Notes under the pieces: generated by a model
The model's database searches: none
What the model was told of the DNA's origin: nothing
Seen by the model: the letters and a program-made list of their open reading frames with translations, nothing else
Translations under genes and position numbers: made by a program
DNA from: Paenibacillus turpanensis
GTDB taxonomy: Bacteria; Bacillota; Bacilli; Paenibacillales; YIM-B00363
Length of the DNA: 64,000 nucleotides
Assembly: GCF_011421635.1 (NCBI RefSeq)
Contig: NZ_WTLI01000003.1
Coordinates: 124,001 to 188,000 of the forward strand
Direction of reading: 5' to 3'
Shown: piece by piece, positions 25,623 through 35,093 of the stretch
Layout of the letters: every line of letters begins with the position of its first letter
Numbering within the stretch: position 1 is the first letter of the stretch

Positions 25623-26198
25623 ATGACTGAAAATCACAAGCAGGCTGGAAAAAAGTTTGAAGAAAAAACGATTCGCACGGAACCGATCTTTCAAGGCCGC
25701 GTCATTTCGCTGCAGGTCGATCATGTTACGCTTCCGAACGGGGAAACGGCAACGAGAGAAGTTGTGAAGCATCCGGGCGCCGTGGCCGTAATCGCGCTGC
25801 TGGACGGCAAGCTGCTCGTCGTAGAGCAGTACCGCAAGCCGTTGGAGAAGAGCCAGGTGGAAATTCCGGCAGGCAAGCTGGATCCGGGCGAAGCGCCGCT
25901 TTCGGCTGCGGGACGGGAGCTGGAGGAAGAAACCGGCTACCGCTCGGAGGAACTGCAGCATGTGTGCTCGTACTACACCTCGCCGGGCTTTGCCGACGAA
26001 CTTATCCATATTTATTTTACGGACAAGCTGGTCAAGGGGCAGGAGCAGCTGGATGAGGATGAGTTTTTGGATGTGGAGGCGATTACGCTTGATCAGGCGA
26101 AGCAGTACATCGCTGAAGGGCGCATCAGCGACGCCAAAACGATTACCGCGGTATACGCGTGGCAGCAGTATTTGCAAACAGGTAGAATCCAGCCGTGA
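25623..26198 (+). CDS. nudF: Nudix hydrolase, ADP-ribose pyrophosphatase
   Basis: A 191-residue protein with a complete Nudix box: GKLDPGEAPLSAAGRELEEE followed by TGY, with the REL-EE metal-binding residues. Upstream are FQGRVISLQVDHVTLPNG and VEQYRKPLEKSQVEIPAG, as in NudF. It splits ADP-ribose to AMP and ribose 5-phosphate. AGGAGGG precedes the ATG, and TATAAT (25590-25595) is a likely -10 in the region shared with mciZ. Its stop overlaps the next start by four bases. Confidence 0.93.
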   Translation: MTENHKQAGKKFEEKTIRTEPIFQGRVISLQVDHVTLPNGETATREVVKHPGAVAVIALLDGKLLVVEQYRKPLEKSQVEIPAGKLDPGEAPLSAAGRELEEETGYRSEELQHVCSYYTSPGFADELIHIYFTDKLVKGQEQLDEDEFLDVEAITLDQAKQYIAEGRISDAKTITAVYAWQQYLQTGRIQP

Positions 26199-27406
26199 AT
26201 GAATATTACGTAGACCTTCATATTCACATCGGGCGTACGGAAAAAGGAAGTCCGGTGAAGATCAGCGGGTCGAAGGATTTAACCTTCTATAACATTGCGC
26301 GCGAAGCGTCGGAACGGAAGGGCATTCAAGTGACCGGTATTATCGACTGTCACTCGCCGCAGGTGCAGGAGGAAATCGAGCATTATTTACATAACGGGGA
26401 AATGGAAGAGCTTGAGGGCGGGGGAATAAGGTACAAGGGAACGACAGTGCTGCTCGGCAGTGAAATCGAGGTCAGAGACCCGGGGCTCAGGCCAGCGCAT
26501 CTGCTTGTGTACCTGCCAACCCTTCAAGTCATTAAGGATTTTACAAATTGGCTTGGCAGGCATATGAAAAATGTGAGTCTTAGCTCACAGCGTATTTACG
26601 TTCCGGCTCGTACATTGCAGGAGGAAGCGGCTGCGAGGGGCGGCTTTCTTATTCCGGCGCATATATTTACGCCGCACAAAAGCTTGTACGGCAGCAGCGT
26701 GGATCGTATGGCAGATTTGCTTGATCCGTCTAAAGTCGCTGCCGTCGAGCTTGGGCTGAGCAGCGACACGTCGATGGCGGACGGCATTTCCGAGCTGGCG
26801 CCGTATACCTTCGTCACCAACTCGGACGCGCATTCCCTGGCCAAGATCGGCAGGGAATATAATAAAATGCGGCTGGCCGAGCCAAGCTTCGCCGAGGTTC
26901 GAAAGGCGCTGCTGAGGGAGGATGGCCGCTGCGTCACGGCAAATTACGGTCTGAGCCCGCGGCTCGGCAAGTACCATCAAACCTTCTGCACCGGCTGCGG
27001 TACGCTGCGAAGCGGCGGCGATGCCGGCAGCGAGGGCGGCTCCGCCGGAGATTACGGCGGCAGCGAAGCCGCGCCTTGCCCGAACTGCGGCAAAACCGGC
27101 GTCATCTCCGGCGTAGCATCGCGCATCGCCGAGCTGTCGGACAAGCCGCCCGGCCAGTCGCCGGACCATCGCCCGCCGTATTATATTCAGGTGCCGCTGG
27201 AATTTTTGCCGGGCCTCGGGCCAAAGCTGCTGCAGCGGCTGCTGGATCATTTCGGCACCGAAATGAACATCCTGCATCAGGTGCCGCTGGGCGATCTGGA
27301 GGAGGTCGCCGGGCCCGATCTCGCGCGCTTGATCGGTGAAGCGCGAGAGGGCACACTTAAGCTGTCCGCCGGCGGCGGCGGACGGTACGGCAAGGTGATC
27401 AAGTAA
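26195..27406 (+). CDS. Endonuclease Q family protein (YqxK)
   Basis: A 403-residue PHP-fold nuclease. The N-terminus has the metal motif YVDLHIHIGRT, DCHSPQVQEE and LLGSEIEVRD; PAHIFTPHKSLYGS and TNSDAHSLAKIGREYNKM follow, all typical of EndoQ. A zinc-finger region begins FCTGCGTL (about 267) and ends PCPNCGKTG; a Gly/Ser-rich insertion of about 20 residues separates the two CxxC pairs. The C-terminal part has an HhH-like LPGLGPKLLQRLL. EndoQ cuts DNA 5' of deaminated bases. The GTG start overlaps the nudF stop. Confidence 0.86.
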   Translation: MNEYYVDLHIHIGRTEKGSPVKISGSKDLTFYNIAREASERKGIQVTGIIDCHSPQVQEEIEHYLHNGEMEELEGGGIRYKGTTVLLGSEIEVRDPGLRPAHLLVYLPTLQVIKDFTNWLGRHMKNVSLSSQRIYVPARTLQEEAAARGGFLIPAHIFTPHKSLYGSSVDRMADLLDPSKVAAVELGLSSDTSMADGISELAPYTFVTNSDAHSLAKIGREYNKMRLAEPSFAEVRKALLREDGRCVTANYGLSPRLGKYHQTFCTGCGTLRSGGDAGSEGGSAGDYGGSEAAPCPNCGKTGVISGVASRIAELSDKPPGQSPDHRPPYYIQVPLEFLPGLGPKLLQRLLDHFGTEMNILHQVPLGDLEEVAGPDLARLIGEAREGTLKLSAGGGGRYGKVIK

Positions 27407-27480
27407 AGGGCCAAGCTGTCATATCCAAGCCTCTGCACTCATAATATGTGAGAGACGCAGAAGAAAGGTAGGGATCGGAC

Positions 27481-28122
27481 ATGCTGGCTAATTCGAAGTT
27501 TCAGTTGTTCCATAAGGACCAACTGCCGCTCTATATTTTCGTGGGCGTGTTATTTTTGATGGGTGTTGTATTCGGTTCGCTTATGGTGAATGCCATGTCG
27601 TTAAGTCAAAAGGAAGAGCTGTCCCTCATGATGAACAGCTTTTTTCATATGTCGATACAAGGAGCAAACGGAGCCGGGAGCGGCGATATTCTCCATTATT
27701 TCGGCACCCATGCGAAGTGGATCGGTCTGATTTGGCTGTTCGGACTGTCTGTGGTCGGGCTTCCGCTCATTTTGCTGCTCGATTTCTTAAAGGGTGTATT
27801 GATCGGCTTTACGGTTGGATTTATGGCTTCGGAGTTTTCGTGGGACGGCATGGTATTCGCCCTGGCGTCTGTAGCCCCGCAAAACATGCTGCTCATTCCT
27901 GCCTTGCTCATTGCCAGTGTAGCGGCCTTGTCCTTTTCGATTCAGCTGGTCAAAGTGAAGTTCATGCAGCAGCGCGGGACCGTCGGAGAGCCATTTGCGG
28001 TGTATTCAGCAGTAACGGTGCTCATGATCGTAGTGACGATGGGAGCGGCGCTGATGCAGGCCTACGTATCCCCGGTCATTATCGGGTGGACGGCGCCTAT
28101 TGTGTCCGCACTCGTATACTAG
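27481..28122 (+). CDS. spoIIM: Stage II sporulation protein M
   Basis: A 213-residue membrane protein with about five hydrophobic segments: YIFVGVLFLMGVVFGSLMVN, WIGLIWLFGLSVVGLPLILL, GVLIGFTVGFMASEFSW, ALASVAPQNMLLIPALLIAS and a C-terminal helix. The SpoIIM family pattern (GLPLILLLDFLKG, APQNMLLIPA) is plain. With SpoIID and SpoIIP it forms the machine that drives engulfment of the forespore. AAAGGTAGGG precedes the ATG. In Bacillus it also lies between nudF/yqxK and fur, so the order is conserved. Confidence 0.95.
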   Translation: MLANSKFQLFHKDQLPLYIFVGVLFLMGVVFGSLMVNAMSLSQKEELSLMMNSFFHMSIQGANGAGSGDILHYFGTHAKWIGLIWLFGLSVVGLPLILLLDFLKGVLIGFTVGFMASEFSWDGMVFALASVAPQNMLLIPALLIASVAALSFSIQLVKVKFMQQRGTVGEPFAVYSAVTVLMIVVTMGAALMQAYVSPVIIGWTAPIVSALVY

Positions 28123-28152
28123 GACAGTAAAGATTGCTTCTCTGCAAAAGGT

Positions 28153-28182
28153 TTGACTTTGTCCATATCCTCACCCTATAAT
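28153..28182 (+). promoter_or_regulatory. Sigma-A promoter of fur
   Basis: TTGACT (28153-28158) and a perfect TATAAT (28177-28182) with an 18-base spacer, about 48 bases before the fur start. Confidence 0.8.
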
Positions 28183-28229
28183 GGTACCATATGACCTGTG
28201 ACGGAAGGTTCGGCGGGAGGGTGAGGACG

Positions 28230-28676
28230 TTGGAATCACGGATCGAAAAAATTAAACAGCAGCTGCAATCGCAAGGGTACAAGCTCACACCGCAGCGGGA
28301 AGCGACAGTACGTGTCCTTCTCGAGAACGAAGAAGATCATCTGAGCGCCGAGGATGTGTTTATGCTCGTCAAGGAGAAGGCGCCGGAAATTGGTCTCGCT
28401 ACCGTATACCGCACGCTGGAATTGTTAAGCGAGCTTCATGTGGTAGAGAAGATGAATTTCGGGGACGGGGTTGCCCGTTACGATCTTCGCAATGATAATA
28501 ACCGGCATCATCATCATCATTTGATTTGCGTACAATGCGGTGCGGTGGACGAAATTATGGAAGATTGGCTGACTCCGCTTGAGGTTCGTTTGGAAAAGGA
28601 ATTTAACTTTAAAGTTTTGGATCACCGGCTTGATTTTCAAGGCATTTGCCACCGGTGCCATAAGCAGGATGAATAA
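28230..28676 (+). CDS. fur: Ferric uptake regulator Fur
   Basis: A 148-residue regulator very close to Bacillus Fur: RIEKIKQQLQSQGYKLTPQR, ENEEDHLSAEDVFMLVKEKA, IGLATVYRTLELLSEL, NFGDGVARYDLR and the His-rich HHHHH regulatory site. The zinc cysteines are in CVQCG and CHRCH. It represses iron uptake genes when iron is plentiful. TTG at 28230 is chosen because it fits the GGGAGGGTGAGG site and the family N-terminus; GTG at 28221 is possible. Confidence 0.94.
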   Translation: MESRIEKIKQQLQSQGYKLTPQREATVRVLLENEEDHLSAEDVFMLVKEKAPEIGLATVYRTLELLSELHVVEKMNFGDGVARYDLRNDNNRHHHHHLICVQCGAVDEIMEDWLTPLEVRLEKEFNFKVLDHRLDFQGICHRCHKQDE

Positions 28677-28718
28677 CCGCCGCTTTTCTCCCGCCCGGAG
28701 ACAGCGAGCGGTTTTTTT
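28676..28718 (+). terminator. Terminator after fur
   Basis: The stem ACCGCCGCT pairs with AGCGAGCGGT (one bulge), with a smaller inner stem, followed by seven T. Confidence 0.75.
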
Positions 28719-28858
28719 GTTGCTTATAAAATTTGCCTTGAAACGGCAAGCTATGGAAATAAGAAGCTAGATAGACCTAAGCTTGATGACGGAAGATACG
28801 TACTGGTGTAAAATGGATAACATATTATTGAACGTTGGATAATAATGGAGGTGTCCCC

Positions 28859-29974
28859 ATGAAAATCGGAGTGCCCAAGGAAATTAAAAATAATGAAAAC
28901 CGCGTGGCTTTAACCCCGGCGGGAGCCGGAATGCTAACCGCCGCCGGACATTCGGTGCTTGTGGAGCGTTCTGCAGGCGAAGGCAGCGGCTTCGCCGATG
29001 AAGAATATCGCGCTGCCGGGGCGGATATTGCCGGGACGGCCGCAGAGGTGTGGAGCTCGGCCGATATGATTATGAAGGTAAAAGAGCCGCTGCCGGAGGA
29101 GTACAGCTTATTCCGCAAAGGGCAGCTGCTGTTCACCTACCTGCATTTAGCGGCTGCGGGCGGGCTGACCGATGCGCTGCTGGAGCGTGAAGTGTCGGGC
29201 GTTGCTTACGAAACGATCCAGCTTCCGAACGGGTCACTGCCGCTTTTAACGCCGATGAGCGAGGTGGCCGGGCGCATGTCGGTGCAAATCGGCGCCCACT
29301 TCCTGGAGGCGGCATACGGCGGACGCGGCATTTTGCTGGGCGGTGTACCCGGGGTTCCCCCTGCGGATGTTATCATCATGGGGGGCGGCATTGTTGGCAC
29401 CAACGCGGCAAAAATGGCGCTCGGCCTTGGCGCGAACGTTGTGATTTTGGAGCGGAGCGCCGACCGGATGCGGTATCTTGACGATGTGTTCGGCGGACAA
29501 ATCCGGACATTGATGTCCAATCCTTATAACATTGCCAGCGCGGTTCAAAAGGCAGACCTGCTTATTGGCGCCGTCCTCATCCCGGGTGCAAAAGCGCCGA
29601 AGCTGGTTACGGAAGAGATGGTTAAGCAGATGAAAAAGGGTGCTGTCATCGTCGATGTGGCGGTCGATCAAGGCGGGTCCATCGAAACGATAGACCGGGT
29701 GACGACGCACAGTGACCCCACCTATGAAAAGCATGGCGTACTTCACTATGCGGTAGCCAACATGCCGGGTGCAGTTCCGCGTACCTCGACATTGGCTCTT
29801 ACAAATGTTACGATTTATCACGCGCTGGAGCTGGCGAATAAAGGCTTGGAAGCAGCGGTTCGCGAAAATGCAGCTTTAGCGCTTGGCGTGAATACGTATC
29901 GCGGGCATGTCACGCACCGCGCGGTTGCCGAGTCGGTAAATAAACCGTATAAGCCTCTTGCCGAGCTTTTGTAA
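28859..29974 (+). CDS. ald: Alanine dehydrogenase
   Basis: A 371-residue enzyme: [36 protein letters not shown], the region [20 protein letters not shown] and the NAD-binding [33 protein letters not shown] and [13 protein letters not shown] close the fold. It reversibly deaminates L-alanine to pyruvate and ammonia; in Bacillus it matters for growth on alanine and normal sporulation. GGAGGTG precedes the ATG at 28859. It appears to be a single-gene unit after the fur terminator. Confidence 0.96.
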   Translation: MKIGVPKEIKNNENRVALTPAGAGMLTAAGHSVLVERSAGEGSGFADEEYRAAGADIAGTAAEVWSSADMIMKVKEPLPEEYSLFRKGQLLFTYLHLAAAGGLTDALLEREVSGVAYETIQLPNGSLPLLTPMSEVAGRMSVQIGAHFLEAAYGGRGILLGGVPGVPPADVIIMGGGIVGTNAAKMALGLGANVVILERSADRMRYLDDVFGGQIRTLMSNPYNIASAVQKADLLIGAVLIPGAKAPKLVTEEMVKQMKKGAVIVDVAVDQGGSIETIDRVTTHSDPTYEKHGVLHYAVANMPGAVPRTSTLALTNVTIYHALELANKGLEAAVRENAALALGVNTYRGHVTHRAVAESVNKPYKPLAELL

Positions 29975-30055
29975 GGGCAGGTTACTTCAAAGGCCAAGCA
30001 TAAACAAAACCCGGCCCTCATATGTTTATCCTGAGTAAATAAGGGGGACGGGCAT

Positions 30056-30292
30056 ATGATTATTTCGGTATCGAAATGGCTGGAGCGCGCGAAATTTCTA
30101 GTGCTGTTTTTACTATTTACGATTTTGTTATATCATGCAATGGATGTGATCTCGACCTGGATCGAGCCTAAGGTGCGCTATGAGGAGCCGGATGGCGCGG
30201 CCGTGAAGGTGTTTGGGTATAATGGTAATGAAAACGGCGGGGATTCGAGCATGGTCGACCGTTTGAAGTTGTTCTACTGGTACGGGGAATAG
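30056..30292 (+). CDS. yqzK: DUF4227 membrane protein YqzK
   Basis: A 78-residue protein with one membrane helix (about 11-30, AKFLVLFLLFTILLYHAMDV). It continues STWIEPKVRYEEPDGAAVKV and ends LKLFYWYGE, the DUF4227 pattern. It lies between fur and xerD as in Bacillus. Function unknown. AGGGGGACGGG precedes the ATG. Only about 90 bases separate it from xerD. Confidence 0.85.
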   Translation: MIISVSKWLERAKFLVLFLLFTILLYHAMDVISTWIEPKVRYEEPDGAAVKVFGYNGNENGGDSSMVDRLKLFYWYGE

Positions 30293-30382
30293 GGCTTCTT
30301 AGAAAAGAAGGATTTGCCATCGTTCGAGGAGAATAAAGGAAAGCAACAAGTTCTCTGTAGACGAAAAAAGGGGCGTTTCCGA

Positions 30383-31291
30383 ATGAAGCAGCATTTGCAG
30401 CATTATATCCATTTTTTGTCGGTCGAACGCGGGCTTTCGGCAAACACGCTGGAAGCCTATGAACGCGATTTGACCGGCTATTTGGAGTTTTTACGCGAGC
30501 GCAATGTGGCTTCCATTGAAGAAACGGGAAAAACGCATGTGCTGCAGTACGTACAGTACTTGAAAAAAAGCGGAAGAGCTTCGGCGACGATCGCACGCTG
30601 TCTTGTGGCCATTCGCTCTTTTTATCAATTTTTGCTGCAGGAGAGAGTCTTGAGCAAGGATCCTGTAGCGGATATGGAAGCGCCGAAGCAGCAGCGCCGC
30701 TTGCCGAAGGTGCTCGATATCCGAGAGGTCGAGCGTCTGCTGGAAGCGCCGGATACGGAAACGGTATACGGCGTGCGCGATAAGGCGATGCTTGAGCTGC
30801 TCTATGCGACCGGTATCCGTGTGTCCGAGCTCGTTTCGCTGGATGAAGGCAGCGTCAATCTAGGGATGGGCTTCGTCCGCTGTATCGGTAAAGGCTCTAA
30901 GGAACGGATTGTTCCGCTTGGGCGGATCGCAGCGGGGTGGCTGGACCAATATTTGAATTGGGCCAGACCGAAGCTGGCGCGGCCGGAGAAAACCGACAAC
31001 GCGCTTTTTTTGAATCCGGCCGGAAGCAGGCTTTCCCGTCAAGGGTTTTGGAAGCTGATTAAGAAGCATGCGGCTGCGGCCCTCATTCAGAAGGAAATTA
31101 CGCCGCATACACTACGGCATTCCTTTGCTACCCACCTGCTGGAGAATGGGGCGGATTTGCGTGCGGTTCAAGAGATGCTCGGACATTCCGATATCTCCAC
31201 CACGCAAATTTATACACATGTGACGAAGACGATGCTGAAGGATGTGTACGACCGGACCCATCCTCGGGCAAAGCTGCAGCAAAAGCCGTAG
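30383..31291 (+). CDS. xerD: Tyrosine recombinase XerD
   Basis: A 302-residue recombinase. The N-terminal SAM-like domain has [20 protein letters not shown]; the catalytic residues are Arg in [13 protein letters not shown], Lys in GKGSKER, HxxR in [13 protein letters not shown], His in [16 protein letters not shown] and the Tyr of that last motif. With XerC it resolves chromosome dimers at dif. The ATG at 30383 gives the family length; an upstream extension to 30314 has no support. The neighbours yqzK and deoB match the xerD locus of Bacillus. Confidence 0.93.
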   Translation: MKQHLQHYIHFLSVERGLSANTLEAYERDLTGYLEFLRERNVASIEETGKTHVLQYVQYLKKSGRASATIARCLVAIRSFYQFLLQERVLSKDPVADMEAPKQQRRLPKVLDIREVERLLEAPDTETVYGVRDKAMLELLYATGIRVSELVSLDEGSVNLGMGFVRCIGKGSKERIVPLGRIAAGWLDQYLNWARPKLARPEKTDNALFLNPAGSRLSRQGFWKLIKKHAAAALIQKEITPHTLRHSFATHLLENGADLRAVQEMLGHSDISTTQIYTHVTKTMLKDVYDRTHPRAKLQQKP

Positions 31292-31372
31292 CGGAGACGG
31301 GATTTGAGAAAGGCAGAACAGCATATTGCTAGCAGTACATAAGGTTTAATCGGAGATCGGAGGAAAAGCATT

Positions 31373-32548
31373 TTGAAATACGAACGTATTTGTGTGATCG
31401 TGCTTGACAGTGTCGGAATCGGGGAGCTGCCCGACGCAGCGAAATTCGGCGATGCGGGCTCGCACACGTTGGGGCATATCGCAGAGAAAGTGGACGGCTT
31501 TGCACTGCCGAATATGCAAGCGCTTGGATTAGGCAGCATCGAGCCGCTTACAGGCATCCCGCCCGAGCAGCCCGCGAAAGGCTACTACGGGAAAATGGCG
31601 GAGGTTTCGGTCGGTAAGGATACGATGACCGGTCACTGGGAGCTGATGGGGCTTAATGTAACGATCCCGTTCCAAACGTATCCGAACGGTTTTCCGGCGG
31701 CGCTTATTAAGCAGTTCGAGGAGGAAACCGGAAGATCGGTGCTGGGGAATAAGCCGGCTTCGGGCACGGAAATTTTGGACGAGCTTGGCGCGGAGCAAAT
31801 GAGAAGCGGCGCTTGGATCGTATATACTTCGGCGGACAGCGTGTTTCAGATTGCAGCGCATGAGGAGATTATACCGCTCGAGGAGCTGTACGAGGCGTGC
31901 CGGATCGCCCGCCGTCTGACGATGAAGGATGAGTTTGCCGTCGGACGTGTTATTGCGCGGCCATTTGTAGGCAAGCCGGGTGCGTTCGAACGGACGCCGA
32001 ACCGTCACGATTATGCGCTTAAGCCGCCGGAAGCCACAGTGCTGAATCATTTGAAGACGAGCAAGCACGATGTGATCGCCGTCGGCAAAATCAACGATAT
32101 TTTTTCCGGGGAAGGCATTACGAAATCGCTCCCGACGAAAAGCAACGCGGATGGAATCCGCAAAACGATTGATACGATGAAGAGCCCGTTCAAGGGGCTC
32201 TGCTTTACGAACCTCGTCGATTTTGATTCCCTGTATGGACACCGGCGCGATCCGGAGGGTTATGGACAAGCTCTTATGGAATTTGACCGCGCGCTTCCAG
32301 AGCTGATGGAAACGTTCGGGGAGCGGGATTTGCTGATCATTACTGCAGATCACGGCAATGATCCCGTTCACCAAGGGACGGACCATACGCGCGAGTACGT
32401 TCCGGTACTGGCGTGGAGCCCGTCGATGCACGGTGCAGGATCGATTGGCGTACGCGAAACATTTGCTGATTTGGCGGCGACGATTGCCGATAATTTCGAG
32501 ACCAGCGCAACTGGAAACGGAACGTCGTTTTTGCAGCTTCTGAAATAA
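31373..32548 (+). CDS. deoB: Phosphopentomutase
   Basis: A 391-residue alkaline-phosphatase-superfamily enzyme. [19 protein letters not shown] carries metal ligands, [13 protein letters not shown] the catalytic threonine, and [20 protein letters not shown] and [13 protein letters not shown] the remaining ligands. It interconverts ribose 1- and 5-phosphate (and deoxy forms), linking nucleoside phosphorylases to the pentose pathway. The start is TTG seven bases after GGAGG. It leads the salvage group with two purine phosphorylases and pdp. Confidence 0.96.
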   Translation: MKYERICVIVLDSVGIGELPDAAKFGDAGSHTLGHIAEKVDGFALPNMQALGLGSIEPLTGIPPEQPAKGYYGKMAEVSVGKDTMTGHWELMGLNVTIPFQTYPNGFPAALIKQFEEETGRSVLGNKPASGTEILDELGAEQMRSGAWIVYTSADSVFQIAAHEEIIPLEELYEACRIARRLTMKDEFAVGRVIARPFVGKPGAFERTPNRHDYALKPPEATVLNHLKTSKHDVIAVGKINDIFSGEGITKSLPTKSNADGIRKTIDTMKSPFKGLCFTNLVDFDSLYGHRRDPEGYGQALMEFDRALPELMETFGERDLLIITADHGNDPVHQGTDHTREYVPVLAWSPSMHGAGSIGVRETFADLAATIADNFETSATGNGTSFLQLLK

Positions 32549-32581
32549 TAGAGATGTGACAGCCGGATGGAGGAATATGAA

Positions 32582-33406
32582 ATGGAACGTAAATCATTTT
32601 CGCATGTGGAAGAAGCAGTTCAATTTTTGCAAAGCAAGCTGCCTGCAGCCCCTGAGATCGGTCTTATTTTAGGTTCCGGTCTTGGCGTGCTCGGCGATCA
32701 GGTGGAAAATGCGGTGGCGCTTGATTATGGAGCAATCCCGAATTTCCCGGTTTCGACCGTGGAAGGCCATGCGGGCAAGCTGATTTACGGCGAGCTGCAG
32801 GGGAAGCGTGTGATCGTTATGCAGGGCCGTTTCCATCTGTATGAAGGCTACGAAGGAGACGCCGTTACGTTCCCGGTTCGCGTCATGCGCGCGCTTGGCG
32901 TGAACACTTTGATCGTGACGAATGCCGCTGGCGGCGTTAATTTCGATTATAAGCCTGGCGATCTGATGCTGATCCGAGATCATATCAACTTTATGTTCCG
33001 CAATCCGCTGATCGGCCCGAACGATAACAAGCTTGGTGCCCGTTTCCCGGACATGTCCGAAGGGTACAGCAAGCGTCTGCGCGAGCTCGCCAAGGGCGTT
33101 GCCTCTGAGCAGGGGCTTCCGCTGCAAGAAGGCGTATACTGCGGCGTGCTGGGACCATCGTATGAGACACCTGCGGAGATTCGAATGATTCGTACCCTTG
33201 GCGGTGACGCGGTTGGCATGTCCACGGTTCCTGAGGTCATTGCCGCTCGTCACGCAGGCATTGAGGTGCTGGGCATTTCATGTATTTCCAATGCGGCCGC
33301 AGGCATTCTCGATCAGCCGTTATCGCATGACGAGGTAATGGAAACAGCAGAGCGTGTAAAAGAAACATTCTTGACGCTGGTTCGCGGCATCGTAGAGAAA
33401 CTGTAG
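32582..33406 (+). CDS. punA: Purine-nucleoside phosphorylase, first copy
   Basis: A 274-residue trimeric-type phosphorylase: IGLILGSGLGVLGD (phosphate loop), STVEGHAGKLIYG, MQGRFHLYEGY, VTNAAGGVNFDYKPGDLMLI, GVLGPSYETPAEIRMIRTLG and GMSTVPEVIAARHAG. It splits guanosine and inosine (and deoxy forms) with phosphate. The ATG at 32582 follows GGAGGAATATG; ATG at 32567 would overlap that site. It is followed 15 bases on by a second, related gene. Confidence 0.94.
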   Translation: MERKSFSHVEEAVQFLQSKLPAAPEIGLILGSGLGVLGDQVENAVALDYGAIPNFPVSTVEGHAGKLIYGELQGKRVIVMQGRFHLYEGYEGDAVTFPVRVMRALGVNTLIVTNAAGGVNFDYKPGDLMLIRDHINFMFRNPLIGPNDNKLGARFPDMSEGYSKRLRELAKGVASEQGLPLQEGVYCGVLGPSYETPAEIRMIRTLGGDAVGMSTVPEVIAARHAGIEVLGISCISNAAAGILDQPLSHDEVMETAERVKETFLTLVRGIVEKL

Positions 33407-33420
33407 GAGGATATCGACAA

Positions 33421-34266
33421 ATGACCTATGTGGATAACATTAATGAAGCAGCGGATTATATTCGCTCAAAGCTTGGCGGCAAAGCTCCCGAGCTTGGCTT
33501 GATCTTGGGCTCCGGGCTGGGAGACCTTGCGGACCGGATTGAAGACGGCGTAGCGATCGATTACAGCGATGTGCCGCATTTTCCGGTATCGACGGTGGAA
33601 GGCCATGCCGGACGTTTCGTCGTGGGTACGCTGGAAGGGAAAACAGTGATCGCGATGCAGGGCCGTTTTCATTTCTACGAGGGGTACCCGATGCAAAAGG
33701 TGGTGTTCCCGGTATACGTGATGAAGGAGCTCGGCATCAAGGCGCTTGTCGTTACGAATGCGGCGGGCGGCATGAACCGCAGCTTCCAGCCGGGCGACCT
33801 GATGCTGATCCGCGACCACATTAATTTGACCGGCGCCAACCCGCTGGTTGGACCGAACGATTCGCGGCTCGGACCGCGCTTCCCGGATATGTCCCAAGCT
33901 TACAACCGCGAGCTTGGAGAGCTGCTGAAGAAGCTGGCGGAAGACGTGAAGGGGCCGGAAGGCGACGCGCTGCGACTTGTCGAGGGCGTATACTGCGGCA
34001 TCAGCGGCCCGGCGTACATGACGCCGTCGGAGCTTACGATGCTGGCGCGCATGGGCGGCGACGCGGTGGGCATGTCCACCGTGGCGGAAACGATTGCCGC
34101 GGGCCACTGCGGGCTGCGTGTGCTCGGCATTTCGTGCATCACGGACATGGCGATCGGCGAGGAGCTCGAGCCGTTAACGCATGAGCAGGTGATGGCGACG
34201 GCGAACCGCACGAAGCCGAAGTTCATTGAGCTCGTCAAGTCGTTCGTGCGTGAGGTAAACCTGTAA
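33421..34266 (+). CDS. Purine-nucleoside phosphorylase, second copy
   Basis: A 281-residue paralogue of the upstream phosphorylase with the same motifs: LGLILGSGLGDLAD, STVEGHAGRFVVG, MQGRFHFYEGY, VTNAAGGMNRSFQPGDLMLI, GISGPAYMTPSELTMLARMG and GMSTVAETIAAGHCG. A short insertion (DVKGPEGDALRL) lengthens it. All catalytic motifs are present, so both copies look active. Differences (ETPAE to MTPSE, PEVIAARH to AETIAAGH) may reflect divergent substrate choice; that is inference. AGGAGGATATC precedes the ATG. Confidence 0.93.
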   Translation: MTYVDNINEAADYIRSKLGGKAPELGLILGSGLGDLADRIEDGVAIDYSDVPHFPVSTVEGHAGRFVVGTLEGKTVIAMQGRFHFYEGYPMQKVVFPVYVMKELGIKALVVTNAAGGMNRSFQPGDLMLIRDHINLTGANPLVGPNDSRLGPRFPDMSQAYNRELGELLKKLAEDVKGPEGDALRLVEGVYCGISGPAYMTPSELTMLARMGGDAVGMSTVAETIAAGHCGLRVLGISCITDMAIGEELEPLTHEQVMATANRTKPKFIELVKSFVREVNL

Positions 34267-34310
34267 GGCGGCAGGGCTGCGGATTTACATGAATGAAGAC
34301 TAGCATTGGT

Positions 34311-34357
34311 GGACTGCATACTTCCGGTGAACCTACTGGAGACTGCAGTCCTTTTTA
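34311..34357 (+). terminator. Terminator after the second purine phosphorylase
   Basis: GGACTGCA (34311-34318) pairs with TGCAGTCC (34344-34351), with an inner stem between, then five T. Confidence 0.85.
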
Positions 34358-34474
34358 TCACAATGTTTGCAATGGACTGGTAAAGGTTTACGGGCCGAGC
34401 TCTTGGCGCAAACTGATAACGACCTAACCAAAAGTTGGGAGTAAAATCAGTTTTGTACAAGGGGGATGCTTCTT

Positions 34475-35056
34475 TTGAACATTCAAGCATCATGGAAATG
34501 GTTGAGTATTTTGGCGATTGCCGCAGCAGCGGCAGGATGTGAGGTTCGTCCAACGAATGGCGGGCCGTCGAGCGAGGCCGTATTTGAGCAGTCCGCGCAA
34601 AAGCCGGTCAAGGAAATCCGTGTTGAGCTCATCAATCGGGAGGGCAAGCCGGTCGGTAAAGCGAAGCTGGAGCAAACCGGCAAGGGAGTGGCGATCGCAC
34701 TCGAGGCGTCTGGGCTTCGTCCGGGGCTGCATGCGATCCACATTCATGAAAAAGGCGTTTGCGAGGCGCCGGACTTTACAAGTGCAGGCGGCCATTTTAA
34801 CCCGGAAGGACATCAGCACGGCTTTGATAATCCGAAGGGCTACCATGCGGGCGATCTGCCGAATATTCGCGTGGAAGAGAACGGATCGGTCCGCACGGAG
34901 CTCGTCGCGCCTCATGCAACACTGGAGCAAGGAAAAAGCAATTCACTGCTGAAAGCAGGCGGAACCGCCCTTGTCATTCATGATCAGCCGGACGATTATT
35001 ATACGGATCCGGCAGGGCGCGCAGGGGATCGGGTTGCCTGCGGGGTGATTCAATAA
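34475..35056 (+). CDS. sodC: Cu/Zn superoxide dismutase family lipoprotein
   Basis: A 193-residue exported protein. The signal ends in AAAAGC, a lipobox-like site. The SOD fold has Cu ligands in HIHEKG and GGHFNP, the Zn-side histidines in EGHQHG and YHAGD with the zinc aspartate in GDLPNI, and the last Cu histidine in ALVIHDQPDDY. The disulfide cysteines are in GVCEAPDF and VACGVI. All metal ligands appear present, unlike the incomplete set reported for B. subtilis YojM. TTG at 34475 is preferred, as ATG at 34466 abuts AGGGGG. Confidence 0.87.
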   Translation: MNIQASWKWLSILAIAAAAAGCEVRPTNGGPSSEAVFEQSAQKPVKEIRVELINREGKPVGKAKLEQTGKGVAIALEASGLRPGLHAIHIHEKGVCEAPDFTSAGGHFNPEGHQHGFDNPKGYHAGDLPNIRVEENGSVRTELVAPHATLEQGKSNSLLKAGGTALVIHDQPDDYYTDPAGRAGDRVACGVIQ

Positions 35057-35093
35057 CGTAATAATTAAAGAGATGATAAAGTAGGTGACGGCG

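Noticed and set aside
27076..27356. Overlapping frames in the GC-rich part of the endonuclease Q gene
   Set aside because: They are Ala/Arg/Gly-rich shadow frames produced by base composition, with no start signals.
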